Shown: piece by piece, positions 51,040-60,731 of the stretch
Position numbering within the stretch: the first letter of the stretch is position 1
Layout of the letters: every line of letters starts with the position of its first letter
Assembly (NCBI GenBank): GCA_049611805.1
Contig: JBMZAX010000002.1
Location: 116,503 to 180,502 of the forward strand
From: UBA7378 sp049611805
GTDB lineage: Bacteria; Pseudomonadota; Alphaproteobacteria; RS24
DNA: 64,000 nucleotides
Reading direction: 5' to 3'
The notes under the pieces: model-generated
What the model was told of the DNA's origin: nothing
Databases searched by the model: none
Seen by the model: the letters and a program-made list of their open reading frames with translations, nothing else
Made by a program: the position numbers and the translations under genes

Positions 51040-51888
51040 TCAGGCCGCGGCGGCGCGCTCCCGCTCGCGCTGGATCAGTTCGGATGCCAGCTTCATATAG
51101 GCCAGACTGCCGCTGCATTTGTGATCATATAACAGCGCCGGCTTGCCGAATGACGGCGCTTCCGAAACACGGACATTGCGCGGAATAACGCTTTGGTAAA
51201 CCAGCGCGCCGAAATGCCCGCGCACATCGGCCTCAACCTGCCCGGACAAATTATTCCGCAAATCATACATGGTCAGCACAATGCCCTGAATATCGAGTGC
51301 AGGGTTGAGGCTGTGCCGCACCTGCTCAATGGTTTGGGTCAATTGGCTGAGCCCTTCAAGCGCAAAAAACTCGCATTGCAACGGCACCAGCACCGATTGC
51401 GCGGCAACCATGGCGTTCAACGTCAGCATGTTGAGCGAGGGCGGGCAATCGATCAGAACATATTGATAGCGCCCGCCACCCGACGCCTGCAAATCGGTCA
51501 AACCCGCCAGCGCATCGGCCAGCCGGTGCATGCGGCGCGGATTATCCGCCAATTCGACCTCGACACCCAGCAAATCCATGCTGGCGGGCAATAAATCAAA
51601 ACCCGGCACAGCCGTGGCGCGCACCGCATCGGACAGGTCGCACTCGTCGAGCAGAACATCAAAGCTGGTGACGGCGCGGTCGTTCTGGCTGACACCGAGA
51701 CCGGTGCTTGCATTGCCTTGCGGGTCGAGATCGACCAACAGAACTTTTTCGCCAATGGCGGCCAGCGCCGTGCCCAGATTAATCGCCGTCGTGGTTTTGC
51801 CGACACCGCCCTTTTGATTGGCGAGACACAAAATACGCGGCGACGGGGCGGGCGTCGACTTGTCCGGTGCCGTTTGATCTGCGCTCAT
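51040..51888 (-). CDS. parA: Chromosome partitioning ATPase ParA
   Basis: A 282-residue P-loop ATPase with the deviant Walker motif NQKGGVGKTTTAINLG, VDLDPQGNASTGLG and IDCPPSLNMLTLNAM. The length and lack of an N-terminal helix-turn-helix fit chromosomal (type Ib-like) ParA, which forms gradients that move ParB-parS complexes. It is 28 bases upstream of parB on the same strand, and follows rsmG by 76 bases. Confidence 0.97.
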   Translation of the reverse strand: MSADQTAPDKSTPAPSPRILCLANQKGGVGKTTTAINLGTALAAIGEKVLLVDLDPQGNASTGLGVSQNDRAVTSFDVLLDECDLSDAVRATAVPGFDLLPASMDLLGVEVELADNPRRMHRLADALAGLTDLQASGGGRYQYVLIDCPPSLNMLTLNAMVAAQSVLVPLQCEFFALEGLSQLTQTIEQVRHSLNPALDIQGIVLTMYDLRNNLSGQVEADVRGHFGALVYQSVIPRNVRVSEAPSFGKPALLYDHKCSGSLAYMKLASELIQRERERAAAA

Positions 51889-51964
51889 CGCTTGAATTCC
51901 CGATTATGGCCTGTCAGGGTACAAAGCCCAAAAAATGCGGCTGGTTCAAAACTTGTTTCAACTC

Positions 51965-52606
51965 TCATCCGGCCTCTCCGCGACGGCTCAAATGACGCAA
52001 ATGCAAAATACGCGCGGCGTCATGGGTTCGGCTTGGATGGGCTTCCACGTCAATATTCCAACATTGCTCGGCGCGCGTCAATTCATCTTGCCAGCCGGCG
52101 CCCTTATGCAGCAGAGCAATTGTGGATGAATTGAAAAACGGCGCGATTAACGCAAATAATTCCGGCAAGGGCGCCAAAGCGCGCGCGCTGATGACCTGCA
52201 CATCCGCCAAAAAAGCCTCTTCTGCCGTCGCCAGGGCTTCGGCGCGCTGATTGTGCACGCTTGCCGGTGCGCCAACCTCGCGGATAACCGTGCGCAAAAA
52301 CGCCGCTTTGCGTCCGTCGCTTTCAACCAAATGCACATGGCCACCGGAATCGGCCAGCATAATTGCAACGACAAGCCCCGGAAAACCGCCGCCACTGCCC
52401 AAATCCAGCCAGATGCGCCGACCGCCGGAGAGCGCAAGAAGCTGGGCCGAATCCGCCGCATGGCGGGCCCAGAAATCATCAAGCGTCGCCGGCCCGACCA
52501 GATTAATGCGCTGTTGCCAGCGTCCCAGCAGGGCCTGATAGGCCAAAAGCCGCGTCAATGTTTCACGTGAAACGTCGAATTGGTCGGCAAAAGCTTCGGG
52601 TGTCAT
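51965..52606 (-). CDS. rsmG: 16S rRNA (guanine-N7) methyltransferase RsmG
   Basis: A 213-residue SAM methyltransferase (G527 in E. coli 16S rRNA). It has LLGRWQQRINLVGPATLDDFWARHAADSAQLL and the SAM motif WLDLGSGGGFPGLVVAIMLAD. The N-terminal residues VSRETL are encoded by a parS site (52559-52574). It lies between parA and mnmG on the minus strand, the classic gid cluster order. Confidence 0.96.
   Translation of the reverse strand: MTPEAFADQFDVSRETLTRLLAYQALLGRWQQRINLVGPATLDDFWARHAADSAQLLALSGGRRIWLDLGSGGGFPGLVVAIMLADSGGHVHLVESDGRKAAFLRTVIREVGAPASVHNQRAEALATAEEAFLADVQVISARALAPLPELFALIAPFFNSSTIALLHKGAGWQDELTRAEQCWNIDVEAHPSRTHDAARILHLRHLSRRGEAG
52559..52574. promoter_or_regulatory. parS site inside rsmG
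   Basis: TGTTTCACGTGAAACG at 52559-52574 matches the 16-base bacterial parS consensus (TGTTTCACGTGAAACA) at 15 of 16 positions, the last base differing. It is about 0.7 kb from parA and lies within the N-terminal coding part of rsmG. Confidence 0.93.
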
Positions 52607-52618
52607 TGGCTGTGCGCT

Positions 52619-54544
52619 CTATTCGGCGGCAGTTTCAGCGCGCCGGTCCTTGCGGGCATGGTGCAAAAGCAGGGTCAGGGCCGCAGGCGTCATGCCGTCA
52701 AGCCGCGCCGCCTGCCCCAAAGTCGCCGGGCGCGCGGCGGCGAGCTTCTGGCGCACCTCCGTTGCCATGCCCTCCAGCGTCAAATAGTCAATATCCGCAG
52801 GCAGGCGCAGCGCCTCATCGCGCCGGAAGGCTTCAATATCGGCGGCCTGCCGGTCAATATAACCGGCATAAAGCGCGTCGGTTTCCACCTGCAAACGCAC
52901 ATCGAGCGGCCAATCGGCGAGCTGCGGCCAGATGGCGGTCAGTTCAGGCCAGCCAATCTCAGGATAGGCCAGCAAATCGACCAATGACCGGCGCACCCCG
53001 TCGGCGCGCAGGCGAAGCCCGTATTGCGCGGCTTCGGGCGGTGTCAGGGTCAGTTTTTCAGCCTCGGTGCGCGCCGTGTTCAGCCGCGCCATTTTCTGTT
53101 CAAACGCCGCCGCACGCCGAGACCCCACAAGGCCCAACGCCACACCGCGCTGTGTCAGCCGCTGGTCGGCATTATCGGCGCGCAAAGAAAGCCGATATTC
53201 GGCGCGCGCGGTGAACATGCGATAGGGCTCGGACACGCCGCGTGTCACCAGATCGTCGACCATCACGCCCAGATAGGCCTCGGCACGGTCGAATGTCGCC
53301 GCCGCCCCGCCGCCGGCATGGCGCGCCGCGTTCAGACCGGCAATCAGCCCCTGTCCGGCGGCCTCTTCATAGCCTGTAGTGCCGTTAATTTGCCCGGCCA
53401 GAAAAAACCCGGCCACAGCCTTGGTTTCAAGGCTTGGGTGCAGGGCGCGCGGGTCAACATAATCATATTCAATCGCATAGCCGTGGCGCATAATGCGCAC
53501 CTCTTCCAGCCCCGGAATGGTGCGGATAAATGCTTCCTGCACATCCGCCGGCAGCGATGTCGAAATGCCGTTGGGATAGACGGTGATATCGTCAAGGCCT
53601 TCGGGCTCCAGAAAAATCTGATGCCGCATTCGGTCGGGAAACCGCGCCACCTTGTCTTCAATGGAGGGGCAATAACGCGGGCCCACGCCGCTAATCTGGC
53701 CGGAATAGACCGGCGATTTTTCGATATTTTCGGCAATAATGGCGAAGGTCTCCGCCGTTGTGCCGGTAATGTGGCAAACGGTTTGCGGCGTTTCGATTTT
53801 TTCCGTCAGAAACGAAAACGGCACCGGGTCGGCATCCGCAGGTTGGGCTTCCAGCACGTCTGTGTTGATGGTGGTGCCGTCAAGCCGCGCCGGTGTACCG
53901 GTTTTCAAACGCCCCATTCGAAAATCGGGGCGCGCCTCGGCCAGCGCATAAAGCCGCCGCGACAGGGCTTGCGCGGGTTTCTCGCCATGCCGACCGGCCG
54001 GAATGCGCTCCGTGCCAATATGAATGACCCCGTCCAGAAACGTGCCCGTGGTCAAAACCACCGCGCCCGCCGCAAAGCGCGTGCCGTCAGCCGTCACCAC
54101 GCCGGCAATGCGACCATCAATAATTTCCAGATCATCAACCGCCGCCGCATGCACGCTGAGGTTTGGCGTCTCGGCAATCGCGGCCTGCATGGCGGCGCGG
54201 TAAAGCGCGCGGTCGGCCTGCGTGCGCGGCCCATGCACGGCGGGGCCTTTTCGCCGGTTCAACAGGCGAAACTGAATGCCCGCCGCATCGGCCACGCGCC
54301 CCATCAGCCCGTCCAGCGCGTCAATCTCGCGCACCAAGTGCCCCTTGCCCACACCGCCAATGGCAGGGTTGCAGGACATTTCGCCAATCGTCTCGATTTT
54401 ATGGGTAATCAACAGTGTGCGTGCGCCATAGCGCGCCGCCGCAGCGGCCGCCTCGCAACCGGCATGCCCGCCGCCAATGACAATCACGTCGACAATCACG
54501 TCCCAATTTGCTTGGGCCGCTTCTGTTTGGTCACTTGTTCCCAT
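52619..54544 (-). CDS. mnmG: tRNA uridine-5-carboxymethylaminomethyl modification enzyme MnmG (GidA)
   Basis: A 641-residue FAD enzyme that, with MnmE, modifies U34 of several tRNAs. The ATG at 54544 is chosen; an in-frame start at 54589 would read through the parS region. N-terminal FAD motif VIGGGHAGCEAAAAAARYG, GEMSCNPAIGGVGKGHLVREIDALDG, TTGTFLDGVIHIG and the C-terminal GMTPAALTLLLHHARK identify it. It is 12 bases upstream of rsmG, and mnmE lies further upstream. Confidence 0.96.
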   Translation of the reverse strand: MGTSDQTEAAQANWDVIVDVIVIGGGHAGCEAAAAAARYGARTLLITHKIETIGEMSCNPAIGGVGKGHLVREIDALDGLMGRVADAAGIQFRLLNRRKGPAVHGPRTQADRALYRAAMQAAIAETPNLSVHAAAVDDLEIIDGRIAGVVTADGTRFAAGAVVLTTGTFLDGVIHIGTERIPAGRHGEKPAQALSRRLYALAEARPDFRMGRLKTGTPARLDGTTINTDVLEAQPADADPVPFSFLTEKIETPQTVCHITGTTAETFAIIAENIEKSPVYSGQISGVGPRYCPSIEDKVARFPDRMRHQIFLEPEGLDDITVYPNGISTSLPADVQEAFIRTIPGLEEVRIMRHGYAIEYDYVDPRALHPSLETKAVAGFFLAGQINGTTGYEEAAGQGLIAGLNAARHAGGGAAATFDRAEAYLGVMVDDLVTRGVSEPYRMFTARAEYRLSLRADNADQRLTQRGVALGLVGSRRAAAFEQKMARLNTARTEAEKLTLTPPEAAQYGLRLRADGVRRSLVDLLAYPEIGWPELTAIWPQLADWPLDVRLQVETDALYAGYIDRQAADIEAFRRDEALRLPADIDYLTLEGMATEVRQKLAAARPATLGQAARLDGMTPAALTLLLHHARKDRRAETAAE

Positions 54545-54588
54545 GCGCGTTTTGTACCCGCCGCCGCATGAAAACTCAAGTCGGCGCA

Positions 54589-54604
54589 TGTTTCACGTGA
54601 AACA
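54589..54604. promoter_or_regulatory. parS site between mnmG and mnmE
   Basis: TGTTTCACGTGAAACA at 54589-54604 is a perfect match to the parS consensus, in the intergenic region upstream of mnmG. With the site in rsmG it makes a pair 2 kb apart, both 7-10 kb from the putative oriC. Confidence 0.97.
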
Positions 54605-54651
54605 ATTTCACGCCGACCGGCCCCAAAAGGCGGCTTACGCCTTATTTTCCA

Positions 54652-55986
54652 TTATTTCCCGATGCAAAAATCGGCAAAAACAATATCCAGCAGCGCCTCG
54701 ACATCGACGGCACCGGTCAACCGCCCCAAAGCGCGCGCGGCCAGCCGCAGGTCTTCGGCGGCCAGCTCCAGCCCGCGCGTTTCCGCGTCAATGGCGCGGG
54801 AGAGCGTCTCCTGCACCTCGGTCAAAATCTGCCGGTGGCGCCCGCGCGTCAGCACGGCACTGCCGGTTTTCGCATAGTTTTCCCGCAAAAACGCCGACAG
54901 ATCGTCGATAAACCCGTCAATGCCCTCGCCGGTCAGGGCCGAAACACGGTGCGTGGCATCCGCGGTTGATGCTCCGAGATCCGACTTATTGTTCAGGTGA
55001 AACTCCGGCGGCGGCAAATCCTTTTCTTCCGCCGGCAATTCGGCGGTGGCGCCAGGTGCCGACACCAGAATGCGAATATCGGCGTCGCGGGCCGCGGCCA
55101 GCGCGCGCCTTACCCCTTCGCGCTCAATATCATCTCCGGCGGCGCGCAGGCCCGCCGTATCAATCAGCGTTATCGGCACGCCGGCCAAAGTCATGGCAAT
55201 CTCGATAATGTCGCGCGTGGTGCCGGCGCGGGCCGACACAATGGCGGCGTCGCGCCCGGCCAGCCGGTTGAGCAGGCTGGATTTGCCCGCATTCGGCGCG
55301 CCCAGCAGGGCCACGCGCAATCCGGCGCGCAATTGCAGCCCGCGCGTATCGTCAATAAAAGCAGCAATTTTGTCGCGCAAATCCGGCAAAGTGCCGAGTG
55401 CCGCGCGACCGATGCCGCCGGGCAAATCTTCATCGGCAAATTCCAGATCGGCCTCAAGATGGGCAAGCGCCGTGTGCAATTCGCCGCGCCAGCCCTCAAA
55501 CAAATCGCGCAGATTGCCCTGAAGTTGACCCAGCGCCTGAATTTGCTGGGCGGTGGTTTCGGCATCAATCAGGTCGGCAACGGCCTCGGCGCGCGTCAGG
55601 TCAAGCTTGCCGTGCAAAACCGCGCGGCGGGTAAACTCGCCCGCTTCGGCCGGTCGGCAGTTTGGCAGGGCGGCCAGTGCGTCCAACACGCTGGCGACCA
55701 CGGCCACGCCGCCATGCAGATGCAGCTCGACAACATCTTCACCGGTATAGCTGTGCGGTTCGGCGAAATAGAGCACCAGCGCCTCGTCCAGCAAATCTTG
55801 GCTGTGCGGATGGGCAAGCCGCCGCAAGCAGGCTTCGCGCGGCGGCGGGCAAGCCGCCCCGAACCCCGACAGCACGGCCCGGCAATCGGGCCCGCTCACG
55901 CGCACAACGGCGAGTGCCGCGCGCCCCGGTGCGGTCGCGCAGGCATAAATCGTCGGTGCCGTCATGTCGTTCATCTGGTCGTTCAT
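54652..55986 (-). CDS. mnmE: tRNA modification GTPase MnmE (TrmE)
   Basis: A 444-residue GTPase from ATG 55986 (ATG at 55974 and 55965 also in frame). The N-terminal IYACATAPGRAALAVVRVSG binds formyl-THF; SYTGEDVVELHLHGG is conserved. The inserted G domain has GAPNAGKSSLLNRLAGRDAAIVSARAGTTRD and DTAGLR. The C-terminal FADFCIGK carries the CIGK motif. It works with MnmG. Divergent from the DUF255 gene. Confidence 0.96.
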   Translation of the reverse strand: MNDQMNDMTAPTIYACATAPGRAALAVVRVSGPDCRAVLSGFGAACPPPREACLRRLAHPHSQDLLDEALVLYFAEPHSYTGEDVVELHLHGGVAVVASVLDALAALPNCRPAEAGEFTRRAVLHGKLDLTRAEAVADLIDAETTAQQIQALGQLQGNLRDLFEGWRGELHTALAHLEADLEFADEDLPGGIGRAALGTLPDLRDKIAAFIDDTRGLQLRAGLRVALLGAPNAGKSSLLNRLAGRDAAIVSARAGTTRDIIEIAMTLAGVPITLIDTAGLRAAGDDIEREGVRRALAAARDADIRILVSAPGATAELPAEEKDLPPPEFHLNNKSDLGASTADATHRVSALTGEGIDGFIDDLSAFLRENYAKTGSAVLTRGRHRQILTEVQETLSRAIDAETRGLELAAEDLRLAARALGRLTGAVDVEALLDIVFADFCIGK

Positions 55987-56065
55987 CTTGTGCCCCAAAA
56001 ATGCTGACCAAAAACGCTGGCCAAAAATGCTGGTATGCGCCGCCAGCTTCGCTAAAGTGGCGCAG

Positions 56066-58174
56066 ATGACAGACCAGTTCAACCAAAACCGCCTGGCCGA
56101 AGCCACCAGCCCTTATTTGCGCCAGCACATGCACAATCCGGTTCACTGGCAGCCTTGGGAACAGGCGGTTTTTGACGAGGCGCGGCGGCGCAATGTGCCG
56201 GTGCTCCTGTCGGTCGGTTATGCCGCCTGCCATTGGTGTCATGTCATGGCGCATGAGAGCTTTGAAGACGCCGAGGTCGCCGCGCTGATGAATGCAAATT
56301 ATGTCTGCATCAAGCTGGACCGTGAAGAGCGCCCCGATCTCGATGATATTTACATGACCGCCCTGTCAATGATGGGCGAACAGGGCGGCTGGCCGCTCAC
56401 CATGTTTCTCGACCCGGACGGCGTGCCGTTTTGGGGCGGCACTTATTTTCCCAAAACGCCGCAATATGGACGCCCCGGCTTCATGCAAATTCTGCACGAG
56501 CTGGCGCGCGTCTATGCCGAAGACCCTGAAAAAATCGCGCGCAATTGCAAAGCGCTGGGCGATGGCCTGCGGGCGCGGGCCGCCGAGCAAGCCCATGGCA
56601 AGCTGCCGCCCGATTTGGCTGCGCGCGCGGCGCGCTCCCTCAATGCCCATATTGATATGGGCCAAGGCGGGCTGGGCGCGGCACCGAAATTTCCCCAACC
56701 CTTTCTCTATCGCTTTTTGTGGCAACAGGCCCAGCTCGCCGATGATGACGCTTTGCGCGACGGCGTGCTGGTGACGGCAAACAATATTTGTCAGGGCGGG
56801 CTTTATGATCATTTGGCCGGCGGCTTTGCGCGCTACAGCGTGGATGCCGCCTGGCTGGTGCCGCATTTTGAAAAAATGCTCTATGACAATGCCCAGCTCA
56901 TCGACCTGCTGACACGGCTGTGGCGCACGACCAAAAATCCGATTTATGCGGCGCGCATTGCCACGACGATTGACTGGCTGGCAGACGAAATGCAATTGCC
57001 CGAAGGCGGCTTTGCCGCCAGCCTCGATGCCGACAGCGAAGGCGCGGAAGGCACGTTTTACATCTGGACACCGGAAGAGATCGAAAATGTGCTGGGTGAC
57101 AAAACAACAATGTTTTCAGAGGCTTATGGGGTGACGGCGGAAGGCAATTTCGAAAACCGCAATATTTTGAACAGGTTACATGCCCTCACCGCAGAAGACG
57201 CACCCGACGCGCACGCGGTTGAAGATATATTGGCCGACGCCCGCACCGCCCTGCTGGCGCGACGCAATACGCGCCCGCGCCCCGAACGCGACGACAAAAT
57301 GCTGGCCGACTGGAACACCATGACCATCACGGCGCTGGCGCATGCCGCGCAGACATTTCGCAATGCGGGCTGGCGCGACCTCGCAATACGCGCCTTCGCC
57401 GCGCTTGAGCGCGACCTGTGCGAAACCGCAAATGGAAAGCCCACGGGCCGGCTGGTGCACAGCGCCCGACGGGTCGACGACACAGTGCATCAATTGGATG
57501 TGTGCCTTGCCGCAGATCTGGCGCATGCGGCTGAAGCGGCGATCGCGCTTTACCAGAACACGGGCGCGGCCGCTTATCTGCACAAGGCCATTGGCTGGAT
57601 GGGCAGTCTTGATAGCGCCTATGCCGATAAACAGCGCGGCGGCTATTTCGAAAATGATGACACCACGCCGGGGCTTCTTGTGCGCAATCGCAATGTGCAG
57701 GACAACGCCATGCCCGCGACAAATGCGGTCGCGCTGCGGGTGTTTGCCGCCCTTGCCCAGCTCACCGGAGATATGGGATTTCTCAGCCGCGCCGAGGCCA
57801 TACGCGATGCGCTGGCCGGCATGATGGAAAAAAACTACCCCTCCATGACCGCCCTGCTCGACGCCGCCACCGCCGGCCGGCACCCGGCCACGCTGGTCAT
57901 CCGCAAGGTGCCGGAAGATGGCGAAAACGACGCATTGCTAAAAACCGCGACCCAGCACCCGATTGTTGATTTGCTGATTGTCGAATTGCCGCCCGGGGCC
58001 GAACTGCCGCCCGACCATCCGGCCCGGGCCAAGGAAATTGTCGACGGGCGAACGACGGCGTATTTATGTCCGGGACAAGAATGCTTGCCTCCGGTTCACG
58101 AAGCTGAAAAACTGAAATCATATTTGGATGATCTCATGGCGCGCCGGCAAAAGGCCCATATGCCTTCCGGCTAA
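56066..58174 (+). CDS. DUF255/YyaL thioredoxin-like protein (SSP411 family)
   Basis: A 702-residue protein from ATG 56066. The N-terminal domain (1-160) is thioredoxin-like with C55-H-W-C58-H59 in GYAACHWCHVMAHESFED. The rest is a six-hairpin-glycosidase-like alpha-toroid (GGLYDHLAGGFARYSVDAAWLVPHFEKMLYDNAQL). The family is called DUF255/YyaL and is also known as spermatogenesis-associated protein 20. The function is uncertain. It is divergent from mnmE and followed by a dienelactone hydrolase with a 17-base gap. Confidence 0.95.
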   Translation: MTDQFNQNRLAEATSPYLRQHMHNPVHWQPWEQAVFDEARRRNVPVLLSVGYAACHWCHVMAHESFEDAEVAALMNANYVCIKLDREERPDLDDIYMTALSMMGEQGGWPLTMFLDPDGVPFWGGTYFPKTPQYGRPGFMQILHELARVYAEDPEKIARNCKALGDGLRARAAEQAHGKLPPDLAARAARSLNAHIDMGQGGLGAAPKFPQPFLYRFLWQQAQLADDDALRDGVLVTANNICQGGLYDHLAGGFARYSVDAAWLVPHFEKMLYDNAQLIDLLTRLWRTTKNPIYAARIATTIDWLADEMQLPEGGFAASLDADSEGAEGTFYIWTPEEIENVLGDKTTMFSEAYGVTAEGNFENRNILNRLHALTAEDAPDAHAVEDILADARTALLARRNTRPRPERDDKMLADWNTMTITALAHAAQTFRNAGWRDLAIRAFAALERDLCETANGKPTGRLVHSARRVDDTVHQLDVCLAADLAHAAEAAIALYQNTGAAAYLHKAIGWMGSLDSAYADKQRGGYFENDDTTPGLLVRNRNVQDNAMPATNAVALRVFAALAQLTGDMGFLSRAEAIRDALAGMMEKNYPSMTALLDAATAGRHPATLVIRKVPEDGENDALLKTATQHPIVDLLIVELPPGAELPPDHPARAKEIVDGRTTAYLCPGQECLPPVHEAEKLKSYLDDLMARRQKAHMPSG

Positions 58175-58191
58175 TTTTTGGAGGAACACTG

Positions 58192-58899
58192 ATGAGCCGA
58201 TCACAAACCATATCGATCGCGGCGGATGGCGGAGCTTTTGACGCCTATCTCGCGCGCCCCGCACAAGACGGCCCGGCACCGGGCATTGTCGTCATTCAGG
58301 AAATTTTCGGGGTGAACCCGAACATTAAGGGCGTCGCCGACTGGCTCGCCGGCGAGGGCTATTGCGCGCTCGCGCTTGATCTTTTCTGGCGTCTTGAGCG
58401 CAATGTCTCAATTACCGATCCCGACGATGCCGAACTTGAAAAAGCCTTCGGCCTGATGACGGCCTTTGACCAGCAAGCAGGGATTGGCGACATTCAAACG
58501 GCGATTGATTTCCTGCGCGCCGATAAAGACATGTGCACCGGCAAGGTTGGCACGCTGGGCTTTTGTCTGGGTGGCAAGATGGCCTATCTGTCGGCCACCG
58601 CCACGGATGCAGACGCCAATATCGGCTATTACGGCGTCGGCATTCAGGACATGCTCGAAGACGCCAAAAACATCTCGGCACCTTTTGTGCTGCACATGGC
58701 GGGCCAAGACGAATTTGTGCCGCCGGAAGCGCAAGCCGCCGTCCATGCCGGGCTTGATGCCCACCCTCATGTTTCAATCTTCGATTATCCCGACCAAGAC
58801 CACGGCTTCACGCGCGAGGGCGGCATGCATTATGACGCCGCGGCAACCGCGTCAGCCCATGCGCGCTCATTGGAAACGCTGGCGGGCGCGCTGCGCTAA
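58192..58899 (+). CDS. Dienelactone hydrolase family protein
   Basis: A 235-residue alpha/beta hydrolase. The start follows GGAGG. It has VIQEIFGVNPNIKGVADWLA, the nucleophile cysteine in LGFCLGGKMAYLS and the histidine in DQDHGFTREGGMHYD; E in IQEIFG is part of the site. This is the classic Cys-Asp-His dienelactone hydrolase pattern. The natural substrate is unknown; the family includes enzymes outside aromatic degradation. It is 22 bases from the convergent rho end. Confidence 0.94.
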   Translation: MSRSQTISIAADGGAFDAYLARPAQDGPAPGIVVIQEIFGVNPNIKGVADWLAGEGYCALALDLFWRLERNVSITDPDDAELEKAFGLMTAFDQQAGIGDIQTAIDFLRADKDMCTGKVGTLGFCLGGKMAYLSATATDADANIGYYGVGIQDMLEDAKNISAPFVLHMAGQDEFVPPEAQAAVHAGLDAHPHVSIFDYPDQDHGFTREGGMHYDAAATASAHARSLETLAGALR

Positions 58900-58921
58900 A
58901 TTGCGAATTTAGGTTGCGGGT

Positions 58922-60187
58922 TCAGGTGTTCATCGAGTCGAAGAAATCATTATTGGTCTTCGTCTGCTTGAGCTTGTCGAGCAGAAACTCGATGGCATCC
59001 ACCGAGCCCATCGGGTTCAAGATACGCCGCAACACATAGATTTTGCTGAGCGTTTCTTTATCCGTCAGCAGCTCTTCTTTGCGCGTGCCCGATTTCATAA
59101 TGTCGATGGCCGGGAATACGCGCTTGTCGGCCACTTTGCGGTCGAGCACAACTTCCGAATTGCCGGTGCCTTTAAACTCTTCAAAAATAACTTCATCCAT
59201 GCGCGAACCGGTTTCAATCAGCGCGGTTGAAATAATTGTCAGCGAGCCGCCCTCTTCAATGTTGCGCGCGGCACCGAAAAATCTTTTCGGCCGCTGCAGT
59301 GCATTGGCGTCCACACCGCCGGTCAAAACCTTGCCCGAACTTGGCACCACCGTATTATAGGCACGCCCCAGACGGGTAATGCTGTCCAGCAAAATCACCA
59401 CATCGCGGCCATGCTCGACAAGCCGCTTGGCTTTTTCAATAACCATTTCGGCCACCTGCACATGGCGCGTCGCCGGTTCGTCAAAGGTTGACGACACCAC
59501 CTCGCCCTTCACCGAGCGCTGCATGTCGGTCACCTCTTCGGGGCGCTCGTCGATCAACAGCACGATGAGATAGCATTCGGGATGATTGGCCGAGATGGAT
59601 TTGGCAATATTTTGCAGCAATACGGTTTTACCGGTGCGCGGCGGCGCGACAATCAGCGCGCGCTGGCCCTTGCCAAGCGGGGCAACAATATCAATGACCC
59701 GCGATGACAGGTCTTTGGCCTCAACCGCTTCGGCTTCCATCTGAAGCGCGCTGTCGGGATAAAGCGGGGTCAAATTGTCAAAATGAACTTTCTGACGGGC
59801 CCGATCGGGTTCTTCAAAATTGATCTGATTGACTTTCAACAGCGCAAAATAACGCTCGCCATCCTTGGGGCTGCGAATTTCGCCCTGCACCGTATCGCCC
59901 GAACGCAGAGCAAATCGGCGGATTTGCGACGGGCTGACATAAATGTCATCCGGACCGGGCAGATAATTTGCATCCGGCGACCGCAAAAACCCGAAACCGT
60001 CCTGCAAAACCTCAACAACGCCCTGCCCGATAATATTAATGTCGTCATCGGCGAGCTTTTTCAAAATCGCAAACAGCATGTCCTGCTTGAGCATGGCCGA
60101 GGCATTTTCAATTTCATGCTCTTCGGCAAATGCCAGCAATTCGGTCGGCGTCTTCTGTTTTAGATCTTCGAGACTGATCTGGTCCAT
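58922..60187 (-). CDS. rho: Transcription termination factor Rho
   Basis: A 421-residue hexameric RNA helicase. It has the N-terminal domain (LKQKTPTELLAFAEEHEIENA), the cold-shock RNA-binding region (VLQDGFGFLRSPDANYLPGPDDIYVSPSQIRRF), Walker A GKGQRALIVAPPRTGKTVLLQ, and ERPEEVTDMQRSVKGEVVSSTFD. There is no long insertion. It is upstream of hemJ-hemE in reverse, with a 97-base gap. Confidence 0.98.
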   Translation of the reverse strand: MDQISLEDLKQKTPTELLAFAEEHEIENASAMLKQDMLFAILKKLADDDINIIGQGVVEVLQDGFGFLRSPDANYLPGPDDIYVSPSQIRRFALRSGDTVQGEIRSPKDGERYFALLKVNQINFEEPDRARQKVHFDNLTPLYPDSALQMEAEAVEAKDLSSRVIDIVAPLGKGQRALIVAPPRTGKTVLLQNIAKSISANHPECYLIVLLIDERPEEVTDMQRSVKGEVVSSTFDEPATRHVQVAEMVIEKAKRLVEHGRDVVILLDSITRLGRAYNTVVPSSGKVLTGGVDANALQRPKRFFGAARNIEEGGSLTIISTALIETGSRMDEVIFEEFKGTGNSEVVLDRKVADKRVFPAIDIMKSGTRKEELLTDKETLSKIYVLRRILNPMGSVDAIEFLLDKLKQTKTNNDFFDSMNT

Positions 60188-60284
60188 AATGTCCTACTGG
60201 GGAAATACTCCCGCGCGCGGCGGAGAGAAATGGCAATGCGCGGGGAATGTCCACTTTATACCAAAAAGGCGCCCCAAAGGGAAG

Positions 60285-60731
60285 CTAGAAAGGCTGAACG
60301 ACCACCAAAATGACGATAAATATCGTCAAAACAGGCGGTATTTCGTTGATCATGCGGTAAAAACGCGAATTATGCGGTGCCGCTCCGGCCAGAAATTTCT
60401 GCCGTTCGGAAGCCAAAAACCCGTGATAGCCCGATAAAAACACCACCAGCGCCAGCTTCGTCCAGATCCAGAAACCGGCACCGAGCGCAAATCCGGGCCG
60501 TGTAATCAGCAAAAGCCCGAAAGTCCAGGCCGCAATCATTGCCGGATTCATGATAATCCGCAGCAGATTGGCTTCCATTTTTTCAAACACGCCATATTCC
60601 TGCCCGCCTTCAATCGCTTCGGCGTGATAAACGAACAGTCTGGGCAGGTAATACATGCCGGCCATCCAGAACATGACGGAAATGATATGGAACGCCTCAA
60701 TCCAGTCGGAGAATTGCCATATAAAATCCAT
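60285..60731 (-). CDS. hemJ: Protoporphyrinogen IX oxidase HemJ
   Basis: A 148-residue four-helix membrane protein. The conserved histidine in WIEAFHIISVMFWMAGMYYLPRLFVYHAEA and the lysine in WIWTKLALVVFLSGYHGFLA match HemJ, which oxidises protoporphyrinogen IX in many Alphaproteobacteria that lack HemG/HemY oxidase. The start codon follows the hemE stop without any gap (TAGATG), so they are coupled. Confidence 0.96.
   Translation of the reverse strand: MDFIWQFSDWIEAFHIISVMFWMAGMYYLPRLFVYHAEAIEGGQEYGVFEKMEANLLRIIMNPAMIAAWTFGLLLITRPGFALGAGFWIWTKLALVVFLSGYHGFLASERQKFLAGAAPHNSRFYRMINEIPPVLTIFIVILVVVQPF

Noticed and set aside
53024..54571. 515-codon plus-strand open frame
   Set aside because: It is antisense to mnmG. 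It is rich in Arg/His/Gln, as shadow frames are in GC-rich genes, with no domain pattern.
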